Shown here piece after piece: positions 45,009-53,683 of a DNA stretch of 64,000 bases. Below the pieces are notes generated by a model. The model did not search any database. It saw nothing but the letters and a program-made list of their open reading frames with translations, and had not been told where the DNA came from. This DNA comes from Streptomyces klenkii. Its GTDB lineage: Bacteria > Actinomycetota > Actinomycetes > Streptomycetales > Streptomycetaceae. The stretch lies in NCBI RefSeq assembly GCF_003626645.1, contig NZ_RBAM01000002.1, positions 124,001 through 188,000 on the forward strand, given 5' to 3'. Within the stretch, counting starts at the first letter, position 1; every line of letters starts with the position of its first letter. Both the position numbers and the translations under genes were made by a program.

Positions 45009-47153
45009 TCACTTCATCCCGAGGGACCGCTTCAGGAAGTCGACCTGGAGCAGCAGGAGGTTCTCCGCGACCTGCTCCTGCGGGGTCATGTGCGTCACGC
45101 CCGACAGCGGCAGCACCTCGTGCGGCCGGCCCGCCGCGAGGAGCGCTGACGACAGCCGCAGGGTGTGCGCCGCGACCACGTTGTCGTCGGCCAGGCCGTG
45201 GACGATCATCAGCGGGCGGACCTCGCCGGCCGTCTCCGCCAGCCCCTCCTCGGTGACCAGCGAGTTGCGGTCGTACACCTTCGGGTGCTCCTCGGGGTGG
45301 CCGAGGTAGCGCTCGGTGTAGTGCGTGTCGTACAGCCGCCAGTCGGTCACCGGGGCGCCCGCCACGCCCGCGTGGAAGACGTCCGGGCGGCGCAGCACGG
45401 CCAGCGCCGCGAGGTAGCCGCCGTAGGACCAGCCGCGGATGCCGACGCGGCCCAGATCCAGCGGGAACTCCCCGGCCAGCGCCTGGAGGGCCTCGACCTG
45501 GTCGTCCAGGGTGGCGCCCGCGAAGTCGTGGTGGATCGCCTTCTCCCAGGCGGGGGAGCGGTGCGGGGTGCCGCGGCCGTCGGCGACGACCACGGCGAAG
45601 CCCTGGTCGGCGAACCACTGCGAGGTCAGGTGGGCGTTGTGCCCGGCCACCACGCGCGGGCCGTGCGGTCCGCCGTAGGGGTCCATGAGCACCGGAAGCG
45701 GGCCGTCGCCTTCCTGGTAGCCCGTCGGCAGGACGACGGCGCACGGGATCCGGCGCGCGCCCGCCTCGGTGAGCCGTGCGCGCGAGGTGAGCACCGGCGC
45801 TTCCGCGTACGACGTCACGACCGCCGCCTCCGCGCCGTCGCGCAGGACCCGGGCGGCGGCCCCGGCGCGCTCCGGTACCGCCGACACCAGGACCGAGACC
45901 GCCCCCGAGCGCACGGCCGAGTGCCAGCCGCGCTCCTGCGAGACGCGCTCGGCGCCCTGCTCGCCGACCCGGTAGACGTGCGCCTCCCCGGTTTCCGGAG
46001 CGGTCGCGTCCGGCCCGGCGGAGGCGGAGACCAGCACGTCGGCGTCGCCCACGTCGAGCACGGCGCGCACGTGCAGGCGGCCGTCGGTCAGCTTCCGGTC
46101 GCCCACCACCAGGACCCGGGCGCCGTCCTCGTCGGCGATGCGCACCAGACGCCCGTCCGGCGTCCAGGCGGGAACGCCGGGGAACAATTCAAGCCACTTT
46201 GCGTCGTCCTCTTCATGGAGCACGCTCGTGGCACCGGTCCCGGTGTCCACGGACAGATACGCCTGCCGCCGCTGGTCGCGCGACTGCACCAGCAGCAGCG
46301 GCGGACCGCCCGCCGACCAGTGCGCCTGCGCGAGGTAGGGGTAGCGCTCGCGGTCCCACCGGACGTCCGTGCGGCTGCCGTCCAGACCCAGCAGGGCCAG
46401 CGTGACCTCGGCGTTCGGGGTGCCCGCCGCCGGGTAGGCCACCTCGGCCGGCTGCCGGCCCGGGTTGGCGGGGTCGGCGATCCACCAGCGCTGCACGGGC
46501 GTCTCGTCCACCCGCGCGGCCAGCAGCGACTCCCCGTCCGGCGCCCACCAGAAGCCGCGGTGGCGGTGCATCTCCTCGGCCGCGATGAAGTCGGCGAGAC
46601 CCCAGGTCACGGACGGCCCGCCGGGCTCGGCCAGGGCCCGGTCGGCGGTCTCCCCCGCCGCCGCGCCGGCCGCCGGCTCCACGTCGGCCACCCGCAGCGC
46701 GCCGCCCGCGACATAGGCCACCCGGCGGCCGTCGGGGGAGGGCCGCGGGTCGACCACGGGGCCGGGAACCGCCAGTTCACGGGCGGTGCCGCCGCGCAGC
46801 TCCGCCACGAAGAGCCGTCCCGAGAGCGCGAACGCCGCCAACTCCGCCGCGCTGTCCACGGCGTACGCGACGACGCCCGCGGAACCCTCGCGCAGCCGCT
46901 CGCGGCGGGCCCGCTCCTCGGCCGACAGCTCCTCGGCGGCGCCCGACAGCAGGACGGCCGGGTCGGCCGCCGGGAACTCCCGTCCGGCGGCGGGGTCGAG
47001 GACCCACAGGACACCCGTGCGATCGGTCCCCGAACGGGAGCGAAGGAAGACGACACGGGTTCCGTCAGGTGACACGGTGAACGCACGCGGCGCGCCGAGC
47101 GAGAACCGCTGCGTACGGGCGTACTGTCGCGGGAACGAGACTTGTCTGGTCAT
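45009..47153 (-). CDS. S9-family peptidase (dipeptidyl-peptidase IV-like)
   Basis: A 714-residue serine peptidase of the prolyl oligopeptidase clan. The N-terminal two thirds form the beta-propeller domain of DPP IV-type enzymes (FAAEEMHRHRGFWW-like stretch FIAAEEMHRHRGFWW, RVDETPVQRWWI). The C-terminal alpha/beta hydrolase has the nucleophile in GWSYGG (Ser576), the acid in LADDNV (Asp656/657) and the base in GVTHMTP (His688). No signal peptide is visible, so it is cytoplasmic and may trim imported peptides. ATG 47153 gives MTRQVSFPRQYARTQRFS; ORF extension upstream is not supported. It neighbours three peptide importers. Confidence 0.93.
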   Translation of the reverse strand: MTRQVSFPRQYARTQRFSLGAPRAFTVSPDGTRVVFLRSRSGTDRTGVLWVLDPAAGREFPAADPAVLLSGAAEELSAEERARRERLREGSAGVVAYAVDSAAELAAFALSGRLFVAELRGGTARELAVPGPVVDPRPSPDGRRVAYVAGGALRVADVEPAAGAAAGETADRALAEPGGPSVTWGLADFIAAEEMHRHRGFWWAPDGESLLAARVDETPVQRWWIADPANPGRQPAEVAYPAAGTPNAEVTLALLGLDGSRTDVRWDRERYPYLAQAHWSAGGPPLLLVQSRDQRRQAYLSVDTGTGATSVLHEEDDAKWLELFPGVPAWTPDGRLVRIADEDGARVLVVGDRKLTDGRLHVRAVLDVGDADVLVSASAGPDATAPETGEAHVYRVGEQGAERVSQERGWHSAVRSGAVSVLVSAVPERAGAAARVLRDGAEAAVVTSYAEAPVLTSRARLTEAGARRIPCAVVLPTGYQEGDGPLPVLMDPYGGPHGPRVVAGHNAHLTSQWFADQGFAVVVADGRGTPHRSPAWEKAIHHDFAGATLDDQVEALQALAGEFPLDLGRVGIRGWSYGGYLAALAVLRRPDVFHAGVAGAPVTDWRLYDTHYTERYLGHPEEHPKVYDRNSLVTEEGLAETAGEVRPLMIVHGLADDNVVAAHTLRLSSALLAAGRPHEVLPLSGVTHMTPQEQVAENLLLLQVDFLKRSLGMK

Positions 47154-47341
47154 GGCGCCGAGCCTACGGCGGAGCGGCGAGAATCCGCCGTGCGCCCCGG
47201 AATTGCCCCCATGCACCCAGTGCTGGGTCACGCTCCGGAAAGTTATGATCACGGACGCATAGCCGATAAGTCCCGCGTGTCATCCGTCAACCGTCATCCG
47301 TCTCATGCGTCTCAACCGCGCGTATCTGGAGGTGAACCGCC

Positions 47342-47536
47342 GTGGCACTCTCGATTTCGGCGGTGGTGCTGCTGGCGATCGTCGTCTTCATGCTGTGCCG
47401 GAAGTCCGGGTTGAAGGCCGGCCACGCCGCGGTCTGCGTCCTGCTGGGCTTCTATCTGGCGAGCTCGTCACTCGGGCCGACGATCCACCAGGTGACCAAG
47501 AGCGCCACCGATGTGATCAGCAACATCAAGTTCTGA
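47342..47536 (+). CDS. Small two-helix membrane protein
   Basis: A 64-residue protein starting at GTG 47342 behind a strong GGAGGT. Two hydrophobic segments (residues 3-18 and 26-44) flank a short basic loop (CRKSGLKAGH). It is common in Streptomyces immediately upstream of mshB. Function unknown. Confidence 0.8.
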   Translation: MALSISAVVLLAIVVFMLCRKSGLKAGHAAVCVLLGFYLASSSLGPTIHQVTKSATDVISNIKF

Positions 47537-47589
47537 GGGTGTGCGCCCCGGGTCCCGCGGGCGGGGCTCCGCCGGGCCCGCAGGACTCG

Positions 47590-47595
47590 TAGGCT
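47590..47595 (+). promoter_or_regulatory. -10 element of a probable leaderless mshB promoter
   Basis: TAGGCT ends 6 nt before the ATG at 47602, without a ribosome site between. Confidence 0.4.
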
Positions 47596-47601
47596 TCTCC
47601 C

Positions 47602-48495
47602 ATGACCGACAGCTCCGTCCTGCCGGGCCGCCGGCTCCTCCTGGTGCACGCGCACCCGGACGACGAATCCATCAACAACGGCGCGACCATGGCCAAGTAC
47701 GCGGCCGAGGGGGCCCACGTCACGCTCGTGACCTGCACACTCGGCGAAGAGGGCGAGGTGATCCCGCCGGAGCTGGCCCACCTCGCCGCCGACCGGGACG
47801 ACCGCCTGGGCCCCTACCGCGCCGGGGAGCTGGCCGCCGCCATGAAGGAGCTCGGCGTCACCGACCACCGCCTCCTCGGCGGCCCGGGCCGCTACCGCGA
47901 CTCGGGGATGATGGGCGCCCCGCAGAACGACCGCCCCGAGTGCTTCTGGCGCGCCGACGTCGACGAGGCCGCCGCGTCCCTCGTTGAGGTGATTCGCGAG
48001 GTGCGCCCCCAGGTGCTCGTCACCTACGACCCGGACGGCGGCTACGGCCACCCCGACCACATCCAGGCGCACCGCGTCGCCATGCGCGCCGCCGAGCTCG
48101 CCGGCGAGCCGGCCTTCCGCCGCGACCTCGGCGACCCCCACGAGATCGCGAAGGTCTACTGGAACTGCGTGCCCCTGTCGGTCATCGAGGAGGGCTTCGC
48201 GCGGCTGCGCGCCGCGGGCCGCGAGGTCTCCTTCCCGGGCGTCGCCTCCGCGGCCGACGTCCCGGGCGTCGTCCCCGACGACGAGGTCACCGCCGCCGTC
48301 CCGACCGCCGGCCACGCCGAGGCCAAGGCCGCGGCGATGCGCGCCCACGCCACACAGATCGCCGTGGACGGCCCGTTCTTCGCGCTCTCCAACGACCTGG
48401 GGCAGCCGATCCTCACCGACGAGTACTACAAGCTGGTCCGCGGCCGGGCCGCCGGCCCGCGCGAGGACGACCTGTTCGCCGGGGTGGAAGCATGA
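47602..48495 (+). CDS. mshB: N-acetyl-1-D-myo-inositol-2-amino-2-deoxy-alpha-D-glucopyranoside deacetylase
   Basis: Zinc-dependent deacetylase of mycothiol biosynthesis (second step: GlcNAc-Ins to GlcN-Ins) in the cytoplasm. The 297-residue protein of the LmbE/PIG-L family has AHPDDES with zinc ligands His18 and Asp21, and YGHPDH with His153. The segments [19 protein letters not shown] and [13 protein letters not shown] are typical of MshB. The ATG at 47602 matches the family start. It overlaps the following small membrane-protein gene by 4 bp (ATGA). Confidence 0.94.
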   Translation: MTDSSVLPGRRLLLVHAHPDDESINNGATMAKYAAEGAHVTLVTCTLGEEGEVIPPELAHLAADRDDRLGPYRAGELAAAMKELGVTDHRLLGGPGRYRDSGMMGAPQNDRPECFWRADVDEAAASLVEVIREVRPQVLVTYDPDGGYGHPDHIQAHRVAMRAAELAGEPAFRRDLGDPHEIAKVYWNCVPLSVIEEGFARLRAAGREVSFPGVASAADVPGVVPDDEVTAAVPTAGHAEAKAAAMRAHATQIAVDGPFFALSNDLGQPILTDEYYKLVRGRAAGPREDDLFAGVEA

Positions 48496-48881
48496 GCGGC
48501 ATGACCACGCCCATAAGCGCCGCGCGCCTCGCCGCGTACCTCGGCCTCTTCGTCCTCGGCGCCGCCACCGGCTTCGCCGGGGCGCTCACCCAGGGCGGCT
48601 GGTTCCCCGGCGGCCTCTCGCTCGCCCTGCTCGCCGTCGCGGGCCTCAGCTACGGCGCGGTGACCGCCACGGGCACCCGTGCCGGCGGCGCCGTGGCCGC
48701 CGGCGGCTGGCTCGCCGCGGTCATGCTGATGACCTCCAGCCGCCCCGAGGGCGACTTCTTCTTCGGCGCCGGAATCAGCTCGTGGGTCTTCCTGCTGGGC
48801 GGGATGGCGCTGGCTGTGATGTGCGCCACTGTCCCGAAACTGCCGCAACCGGACGGACCTTCGGTCCGACTTGGCAAGTGA
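48492..48881 (+). CDS. Small four-helix membrane protein (DUF6113-like)
   Basis: A 129-residue membrane protein translationally coupled to mshB (ATGA overlap). Four hydrophobic segments (about residues 11-31, 39-56, 62-80 and 94-113) are separated by short loops, including [13 protein letters not shown]. It is a regular companion of mshB in Streptomyces. Function unknown. Confidence 0.85.
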   Translation: MSGMTTPISAARLAAYLGLFVLGAATGFAGALTQGGWFPGGLSLALLAVAGLSYGAVTATGTRAGGAVAAGGWLAAVMLMTSSRPEGDFFFGAGISSWVFLLGGMALAVMCATVPKLPQPDGPSVRLGK

Positions 48882-49112
48882 CGTGACGATTTCTGCCTGA
48901 GTGTCGTCCGGCCCGCGCACAGGTCATCCGGCATCTGCCGGACTTGTCCCGTGACGGGCCGACGGCGCGCGAGCACGCAGCGCGCTCCCGCCCGCCGGCG
49001 TGAACCGGCGGTCGTCAAGTGCGTGTGCGCGGTGCCCAGTATGGTGGTGCGCGCCGCCGAGCCGCCCGCGCGAGGTCATGACGGGCGGCGGAGCTAACCG
49101 GGAGAACCTGCT

Positions 49113-51758
49113 TTGAGCCGTGAATCTGACAGTTCGTCCTCCGGGCCCCAGGGCCGCGGTGGCGCCGCCTACCCGTCCGGGACCCCTCCGTACGGCAGTG
49201 AGGACCAGGCCCGTGCGGCCGCGGCCTCCAGGCCCGAAGAGCCCAAGACCGAGACCACGCTGACGACGCGGATCCGGATCAACATCCCCGGTTCGCGGCC
49301 CATCCCGCCGGTCATCATGCGCACGCCCGTCGAGGGCGAGGGCGCTTCCGCGGGCGGGTCCGGCACCGGTTCCGCGGCCGCCCCGGGTGCCGTCTCCGCT
49401 TCCGGATCCGCTTCGGCCTCCGCTTCCGCTTCCGCCAAGCAGGCTCCGGCCCGCGGCGGTGCGGCCGCGGGCGGCGGCGCGCCGTCGGGCGAGCGCAAGG
49501 CACAACTGCCGCGCCGGCCCGCCCCGGCGACGCCTCCCGGCCGCAACCCCCAGGACCGCACCGGCTCCACGGAGCAGGGCGGCGGCAAGGGGGAGAAGGC
49601 CAGCGACTGGTTCGCGCCCCGCAAGTCCGGCGGCGCCACGCCTCCCCCTCCGGCGGGCGGGCGCAAGGCCGACCTGCCGCGCCGCTCGGCGGGTGCCGCC
49701 GGCGCGGGCGGCGCGGGCGCCCCGCAGCACTCCGGGCCGCGCGACGCCGCCCCGGCCGGCGGTCAGACCATGGGCGGTACGCCGTGGCCGGGTGACGCGC
49801 AGACGACCGGCTCCGGCTCCGTGCCGCAGCAGCCCTCCCCGGCCAACCCGGGCAACGGCTGGCAGCGCGACACCACGCACGGTGCCGCCGCCCCGCAGAC
49901 GGGCGTTCCCCAGGCGGGCGGCGCGGCGCAGCGGCGCGGCGCCGAGGACGACTGGCCCGGCGGCTCCTCGACCACGGGTGCGACCCCGTGGGACGCGGGT
50001 ATGAACGCGGGTATGAACGACATTCCGGGCGCCGGTGCGCCCGGCGGCGTGCCCGGCAGCGGCGCACCCGCCGGCGGCATGGCGCAGCGGCGCGGCGCCC
50101 AGGACGACTGGCCGGGCGGCCCGCAAGCATCCCAGGCCCCGGCCGCCCCGGGCGCGCCCGTGGACGACTGGCCCGGCAGCCCCTCCACCACGGCCTCGAC
50201 GCCGTGGCCGGGCGACCCCTCGACGACCGGCTCGATGCCGCAGCCGCCCGCCCCGGGCGGCGGCGCGCCCTGGCCCGAGGACCCGATGAGCACCGGGTCC
50301 ATGGGCATCATGCAGCCCCCGGCGCCGGGTGCGCCCGCGGGCGGCGGCGCGCAGTGGACCGAGCCGGAGAGCACGCAGCAGTTCCCCGCGCCCGTCATGG
50401 GCCAGGGCGCGGCGGATCCGTTCGCCCCCGCCGCGGGCGGCTTCGGCCGTACGGACACGCCGCACGAAGGCGTGCCCCGCGTGCCCGCGCCGCCCGCCGG
50501 CGCGCAGTCCGCCGCGGCGGCCGCTCCTCCGGCGGCGCCCGGCAAGGCCCCCCAGCAGCCCAAGGGCGGCAAGGGTGCCAAGGGCGGCAAGAAGGGCGGG
50601 GCCAAGGCTCCCGCGGCCGGCGGCGGCGTGCCCGCCGTGCCGCCGCCCGCCCCGGGCGGCGCCGCGCAGGCCGGGAAGCCCGTGGACAGCGGCGCGCCGC
50701 GCATCGCCGTGCCCAAGCCCAAGGTGCCCGCGCCCGGTGCGGGCCCCGCGGCCCCGGCCAAGGGCGCCGCGAAGGCCGCGCCGAAGAGCGCGCCCGCCAA
50801 GGCGCAGCCCAAGAAGAAGGGCCGCTCGAAGGTCGTGCTGCTGGGCGGCGCGGTCGTCGGCCTCGTCGGCGTCGCGTACGTGGCCGGGCTGGTGCTCGAC
50901 CACGCGGACGTGCCCAACGGCACCACCGTCCTCGGCGTCAGCATCGGCGGCTCCTCCAAGGAAGAGGCCGTCCAGAAGCTCGACTCCGCGCTCGGCGACC
51001 GGGCGACCAAGCCGCTCAAGGTCTCCATCGGCGGCAAGGAGGCGCAGCTCAAGCCGTCCGTGGCGGGCCTGTCCATCGACACCCAGGCCACGGTGCGCGA
51101 GGCGGCCGGCCGGGACTACAACCCGCTGACCGTCATCCCCTCGCTCATGGGCGGCACCCGCACGGCCGAGCCCGTGATCGTCGCCGACGAGGAGAAGATC
51201 GCGGACGCGCTCAAGACGCTCGCGGGCGAGTCGGGCGCGGCCAAGGAAGGCACGATCAAGTTCGAGCCGGGCAAGGCCGTCCCCGTCTACGGCAAGCCGT
51301 ACCAGGGCATCGACGGCGACAAGGGCGTCGCCGCCGTCGCCAAGGCGTACAAGGACCGCGCCGCCACCGGCCAGGAGACCCCGGTCGAGCTGCCGAGCGC
51401 GAGCCAGCAGCCGAAGGTGAGCAACGCCGAGGTCGACCGGATGATGAAGGAGTTCGCGCAGCCCGCGATGTCCGGCCTCGTCACGGTGCAGACCGACCCG
51501 CTCCACAAGATCCAGTTCGGTCCGGAGCGCTCGCTGCCGAAGATCCTTGGCGTCAAGGAGGTCGGCGGCAAGCTCGTCGACAACTACGACCTCGAAGCGG
51601 TCAAGGAGCTGTACGGCACGGCGTTCAAGGGCGTCCTGATCCAGCGCGGCAACGGCAGCAAGACCGAGGTCACCCCGCAGGACGTGGTGGGTGCCCTGCG
51701 CAAGGCGCTCATGGGCAAGACGCCCGCCGAGCGCGTGGGGACCATCCCGCTGAGCTGA
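49113..51758 (+). CDS. Membrane-anchored peptidoglycan-binding protein with long disordered head
   Basis: An 881-residue protein starting at TTG 49113 (GGAGAA upstream). Residues 1-570 are Pro/Ala/Gly-rich and cytoplasmic, with imperfect repeats built on DDWPGG/STTGS/PWPGD words (about 220-420). One membrane helix (about 575-597: VVLLGGAVVGLVGVAYVAGLVL) leads to an extracytoplasmic part made of two PG_binding_4/YoaR-like domains (about 600-740 and 745-880). The VanW domain often following in the family is absent. It probably links wall peptidoglycan to a cytoplasmic partner; the partner is unknown. Confidence 0.87.
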   Translation: MSRESDSSSSGPQGRGGAAYPSGTPPYGSEDQARAAAASRPEEPKTETTLTTRIRINIPGSRPIPPVIMRTPVEGEGASAGGSGTGSAAAPGAVSASGSASASASASAKQAPARGGAAAGGGAPSGERKAQLPRRPAPATPPGRNPQDRTGSTEQGGGKGEKASDWFAPRKSGGATPPPPAGGRKADLPRRSAGAAGAGGAGAPQHSGPRDAAPAGGQTMGGTPWPGDAQTTGSGSVPQQPSPANPGNGWQRDTTHGAAAPQTGVPQAGGAAQRRGAEDDWPGGSSTTGATPWDAGMNAGMNDIPGAGAPGGVPGSGAPAGGMAQRRGAQDDWPGGPQASQAPAAPGAPVDDWPGSPSTTASTPWPGDPSTTGSMPQPPAPGGGAPWPEDPMSTGSMGIMQPPAPGAPAGGGAQWTEPESTQQFPAPVMGQGAADPFAPAAGGFGRTDTPHEGVPRVPAPPAGAQSAAAAAPPAAPGKAPQQPKGGKGAKGGKKGGAKAPAAGGGVPAVPPPAPGGAAQAGKPVDSGAPRIAVPKPKVPAPGAGPAAPAKGAAKAAPKSAPAKAQPKKKGRSKVVLLGGAVVGLVGVAYVAGLVLDHADVPNGTTVLGVSIGGSSKEEAVQKLDSALGDRATKPLKVSIGGKEAQLKPSVAGLSIDTQATVREAAGRDYNPLTVIPSLMGGTRTAEPVIVADEEKIADALKTLAGESGAAKEGTIKFEPGKAVPVYGKPYQGIDGDKGVAAVAKAYKDRAATGQETPVELPSASQQPKVSNAEVDRMMKEFAQPAMSGLVTVQTDPLHKIQFGPERSLPKILGVKEVGGKLVDNYDLEAVKELYGTAFKGVLIQRGNGSKTEVTPQDVVGALRKALMGKTPAERVGTIPLS

Positions 51759-51777
51759 TCACCGAGCGGTCCGAGCC

Positions 51778-51808
51778 GAGCCCCCGTGCCTCACCGGCAC
51801 GGGGGCTC
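51778..51808 (+). terminator. Terminator after the peptidoglycan-binding protein gene
   Basis: Perfect 13-bp stem (51778-51790 with 51796-51808) and a TCACC loop, 19 nt after the stop. It is GC-only without a T-run, as is usual in Streptomyces. Confidence 0.8.
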
Positions 51809-51835
51809 CGTGCTGCCCGCGTCCGCATGGCTTCC

Positions 51836-51882
51836 GTCATGCCGGCCATGACATCTGTCATGGTCAGGACCGTACGCCTGAC
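51836..51882 (+). promoter_or_regulatory. Clustered palindromes upstream of the ABC exporter/two-component operon
   Basis: Three overlapping or adjacent inverted repeats lie here: GTCATG-ccggc-CATGAC (51836-51852), CCATGACA-tc-TGTCATGG (51846-51863) and GTCAGG-N8-CCTGAC (51863-51882). The repeated GTCATG half-site in alternating orientation suggests cooperative binding of a dimeric regulator, most likely the response regulator encoded by the last gene of the operon. Confidence 0.55.
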
Positions 51883-51921
51883 ACTGCCGCGGACCCCCGC
51901 CGACCGGGGAACATGGTCAGC

Positions 51922-52872
51922 ATGACCACCACAGGAACGTACACGGGGGAAGGGCGCCGCACCGGCGCCCCCGTGGTCAGCTTCGAGAACGTGAGCAAGA
52001 GCTTCGGTGCGGTGCGCGCCGTGGCGGATCTCGACCTTCAGCTGTACCCGGGCGAGACCGTCGCCCTCCTCGGCCCCAACGGCGCCGGCAAGTCGTCCAC
52101 CCTCGACCTGCTGCTGGGCCTGCGCAACCCCGACGCGGGCAGGGTCGAGCTGTTCGGCACCAGCCCGCAGCAGGCCCTCGCCCAGGGCAAGGTCGGCGCG
52201 ATGCTCCAGTCCGGCGGCCTCATGGAGGACGTCACCGTCCGCGAGATAGTGAAGCTCGGCTGCGATCTGCACCCGCGCCGCTTCCCCGTCGACCAGGTGC
52301 TCGCCGCCGCCGATCTGACCGAGATAGCCGACCGCAAGGTCGGCAAGCTCTCCGGCGGCCAGGAGCAGCGCGTGCGGTTCGCCCTCGCGACGGCCGGCGC
52401 CAACGAGCTCATCGTGCTGGACGAGCCCACCACCGGCATGGACGTCTCGGCCCGGCAGGCCTTCTGGGGCGTGATGCGCGAGCAGGCGCAGAACGGCCGC
52501 GCGATCCTCTTCGCCACGCACTACCTCGAAGAGGCCGACGCCATCGCCGACCGGGTCATCGTGCTGCACCGCGGGCGCGTCCTCGCGGACGGCTCGGCCG
52601 CCGAGATCAAGGCGAAGGCCGGCGCCCGCCGCATCGTCTTCGACCTGGACGGGCACATCGGCGAGGCCGCCCTGCGCGAGCTGCCGTTCCTGTCCTCGCT
52701 GGAGGTGTCCGGCCGCACCGTGCGCATCCAGTCGCACGACGCCGACGCGACCGTCCACGCCCTCTACGGCCTCGGTCTCTACCCGCGCAACCTGGAGGTC
52801 GCGGGCCTCGGCCTGGAGCAGGCCTTCATCGCCATCACCGACGCTGCCACCGCCGAGGAGGCGGCCCTGTGA
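51922..52872 (+). CDS. ABC exporter ATP-binding subunit
   Basis: A 316-residue ATPase of the drug/lantibiotic-export type (DrrA/LnrL-like). Walker A GPNGAGKSS, signature LSGGQEQRVRFALA (the usual signature glutamine region is GGQEQ), Walker B LIVLDEPTTGMD and H-loop FATHYLEEAD are complete. A C-terminal domain of about 85 residues follows the ATPase core. ATG 51922 (MTTTGTYTGEG) is preferred; an ATG at 51913 would add three residues. It is the first gene of a four-gene operon with 4-bp overlaps. Confidence 0.93.
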   Translation: MTTTGTYTGEGRRTGAPVVSFENVSKSFGAVRAVADLDLQLYPGETVALLGPNGAGKSSTLDLLLGLRNPDAGRVELFGTSPQQALAQGKVGAMLQSGGLMEDVTVREIVKLGCDLHPRRFPVDQVLAAADLTEIADRKVGKLSGGQEQRVRFALATAGANELIVLDEPTTGMDVSARQAFWGVMREQAQNGRAILFATHYLEEADAIADRVIVLHRGRVLADGSAAEIKAKAGARRIVFDLDGHIGEAALRELPFLSSLEVSGRTVRIQSHDADATVHALYGLGLYPRNLEVAGLGLEQAFIAITDAATAEEAAL

Positions 52873-53612
52873 ACACCCTGATCAAGCTCGAAATCGCGCG
52901 CACCCTGCGCAACAAGAAGTTCATGTTCTTCTCGGTGCTCTACCCCGCCGGCCTGTATCTGATGATCGCGGGCGGCGCGAGCAACACCGAGATCGTCGGT
53001 GACACCGGGCTGACCCTGCCGCTGCTGATGATGGTCTCCATGGCCTCCTTCGGCGCCATCACCGCCGTCCTCGTCGGCAACAGCGAGAAGATCGCCAAGG
53101 AGCGCGAGAAGGGCTGGGTGCGCCAGCTGCGCCTGACCGCCCTGCCCGGCCGCGGCTACGTGACCGCCAAGGTCGCCTCCGCCGCCGTGGTCTCGCTCCC
53201 CTCGATCCTCGTGGTCTTCGCGATAGCCGCCGCCGTCAAGGACGTCCGGATGGACGCCGCCTGGCAGTGGCTCGCGCTGATCGGCGCCATCTGGGCGGGC
53301 AGCATCGTCTTCGCCGCGCTCGGCGTGGCCGTCGGCTACCTCGCCACGGGCGACGCCGTCCGCCCCATCACGATGATCATCTACTTCGGCCTGTCGATGC
53401 TCGGCGGCCTGTGGATGCCCACCACGACGTTCCCGCACTGGCTCCAGAAGGTCGCGGAGTGGACGCCCACCTACGCCTACGCCGGGCTCGGCCGCTCCAT
53501 CGAGCAGGCCCACGCCCCCGAGCTGAAGCAGGTGACGCTCCTCATCGCCTACCTCGTGCTGTTCGCCGGCATGGCAGCCTGGCTGTACCGCAAGGACACC
53601 CGCAAGGGCTGA
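52869..53612 (+). CDS. ABC-2-type exporter permease
   Basis: A 247-residue membrane subunit with six hydrophobic segments. NTLIKLEIARTLRNKKFMFF at the start and SEKIAKEREKGWVRQLRLTA before the second helix pair are standard for ABC-2 permeases, as is GGLWMPTTTFPHWLQKV near the end. GTG 52869 overlaps the ATPase stop. Together with the ATPase it forms an exporter for a lipid or amphiphilic antibiotic-like substrate; the substrate is inferred from the family only. Confidence 0.93.
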   Translation: MNTLIKLEIARTLRNKKFMFFSVLYPAGLYLMIAGGASNTEIVGDTGLTLPLLMMVSMASFGAITAVLVGNSEKIAKEREKGWVRQLRLTALPGRGYVTAKVASAAVVSLPSILVVFAIAAAVKDVRMDAAWQWLALIGAIWAGSIVFAALGVAVGYLATGDAVRPITMIIYFGLSMLGGLWMPTTTFPHWLQKVAEWTPTYAYAGLGRSIEQAHAPELKQVTLLIAYLVLFAGMAAWLYRKDTRKG

Positions 53613-53683
53613 CGGGCCGGCGACGGCCGCAGGCCGCTGATGCGGTACGGGACGGGAACGGAAGACAGGGCAGGGCGAAGGAC

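Noticed and set aside
50000..51758. VanW domain at the C-terminus of the peptidoglycan-binding protein
   Set aside because: The protein ends after the second PG_binding_4-like domain; no VanW-like sequence is present.
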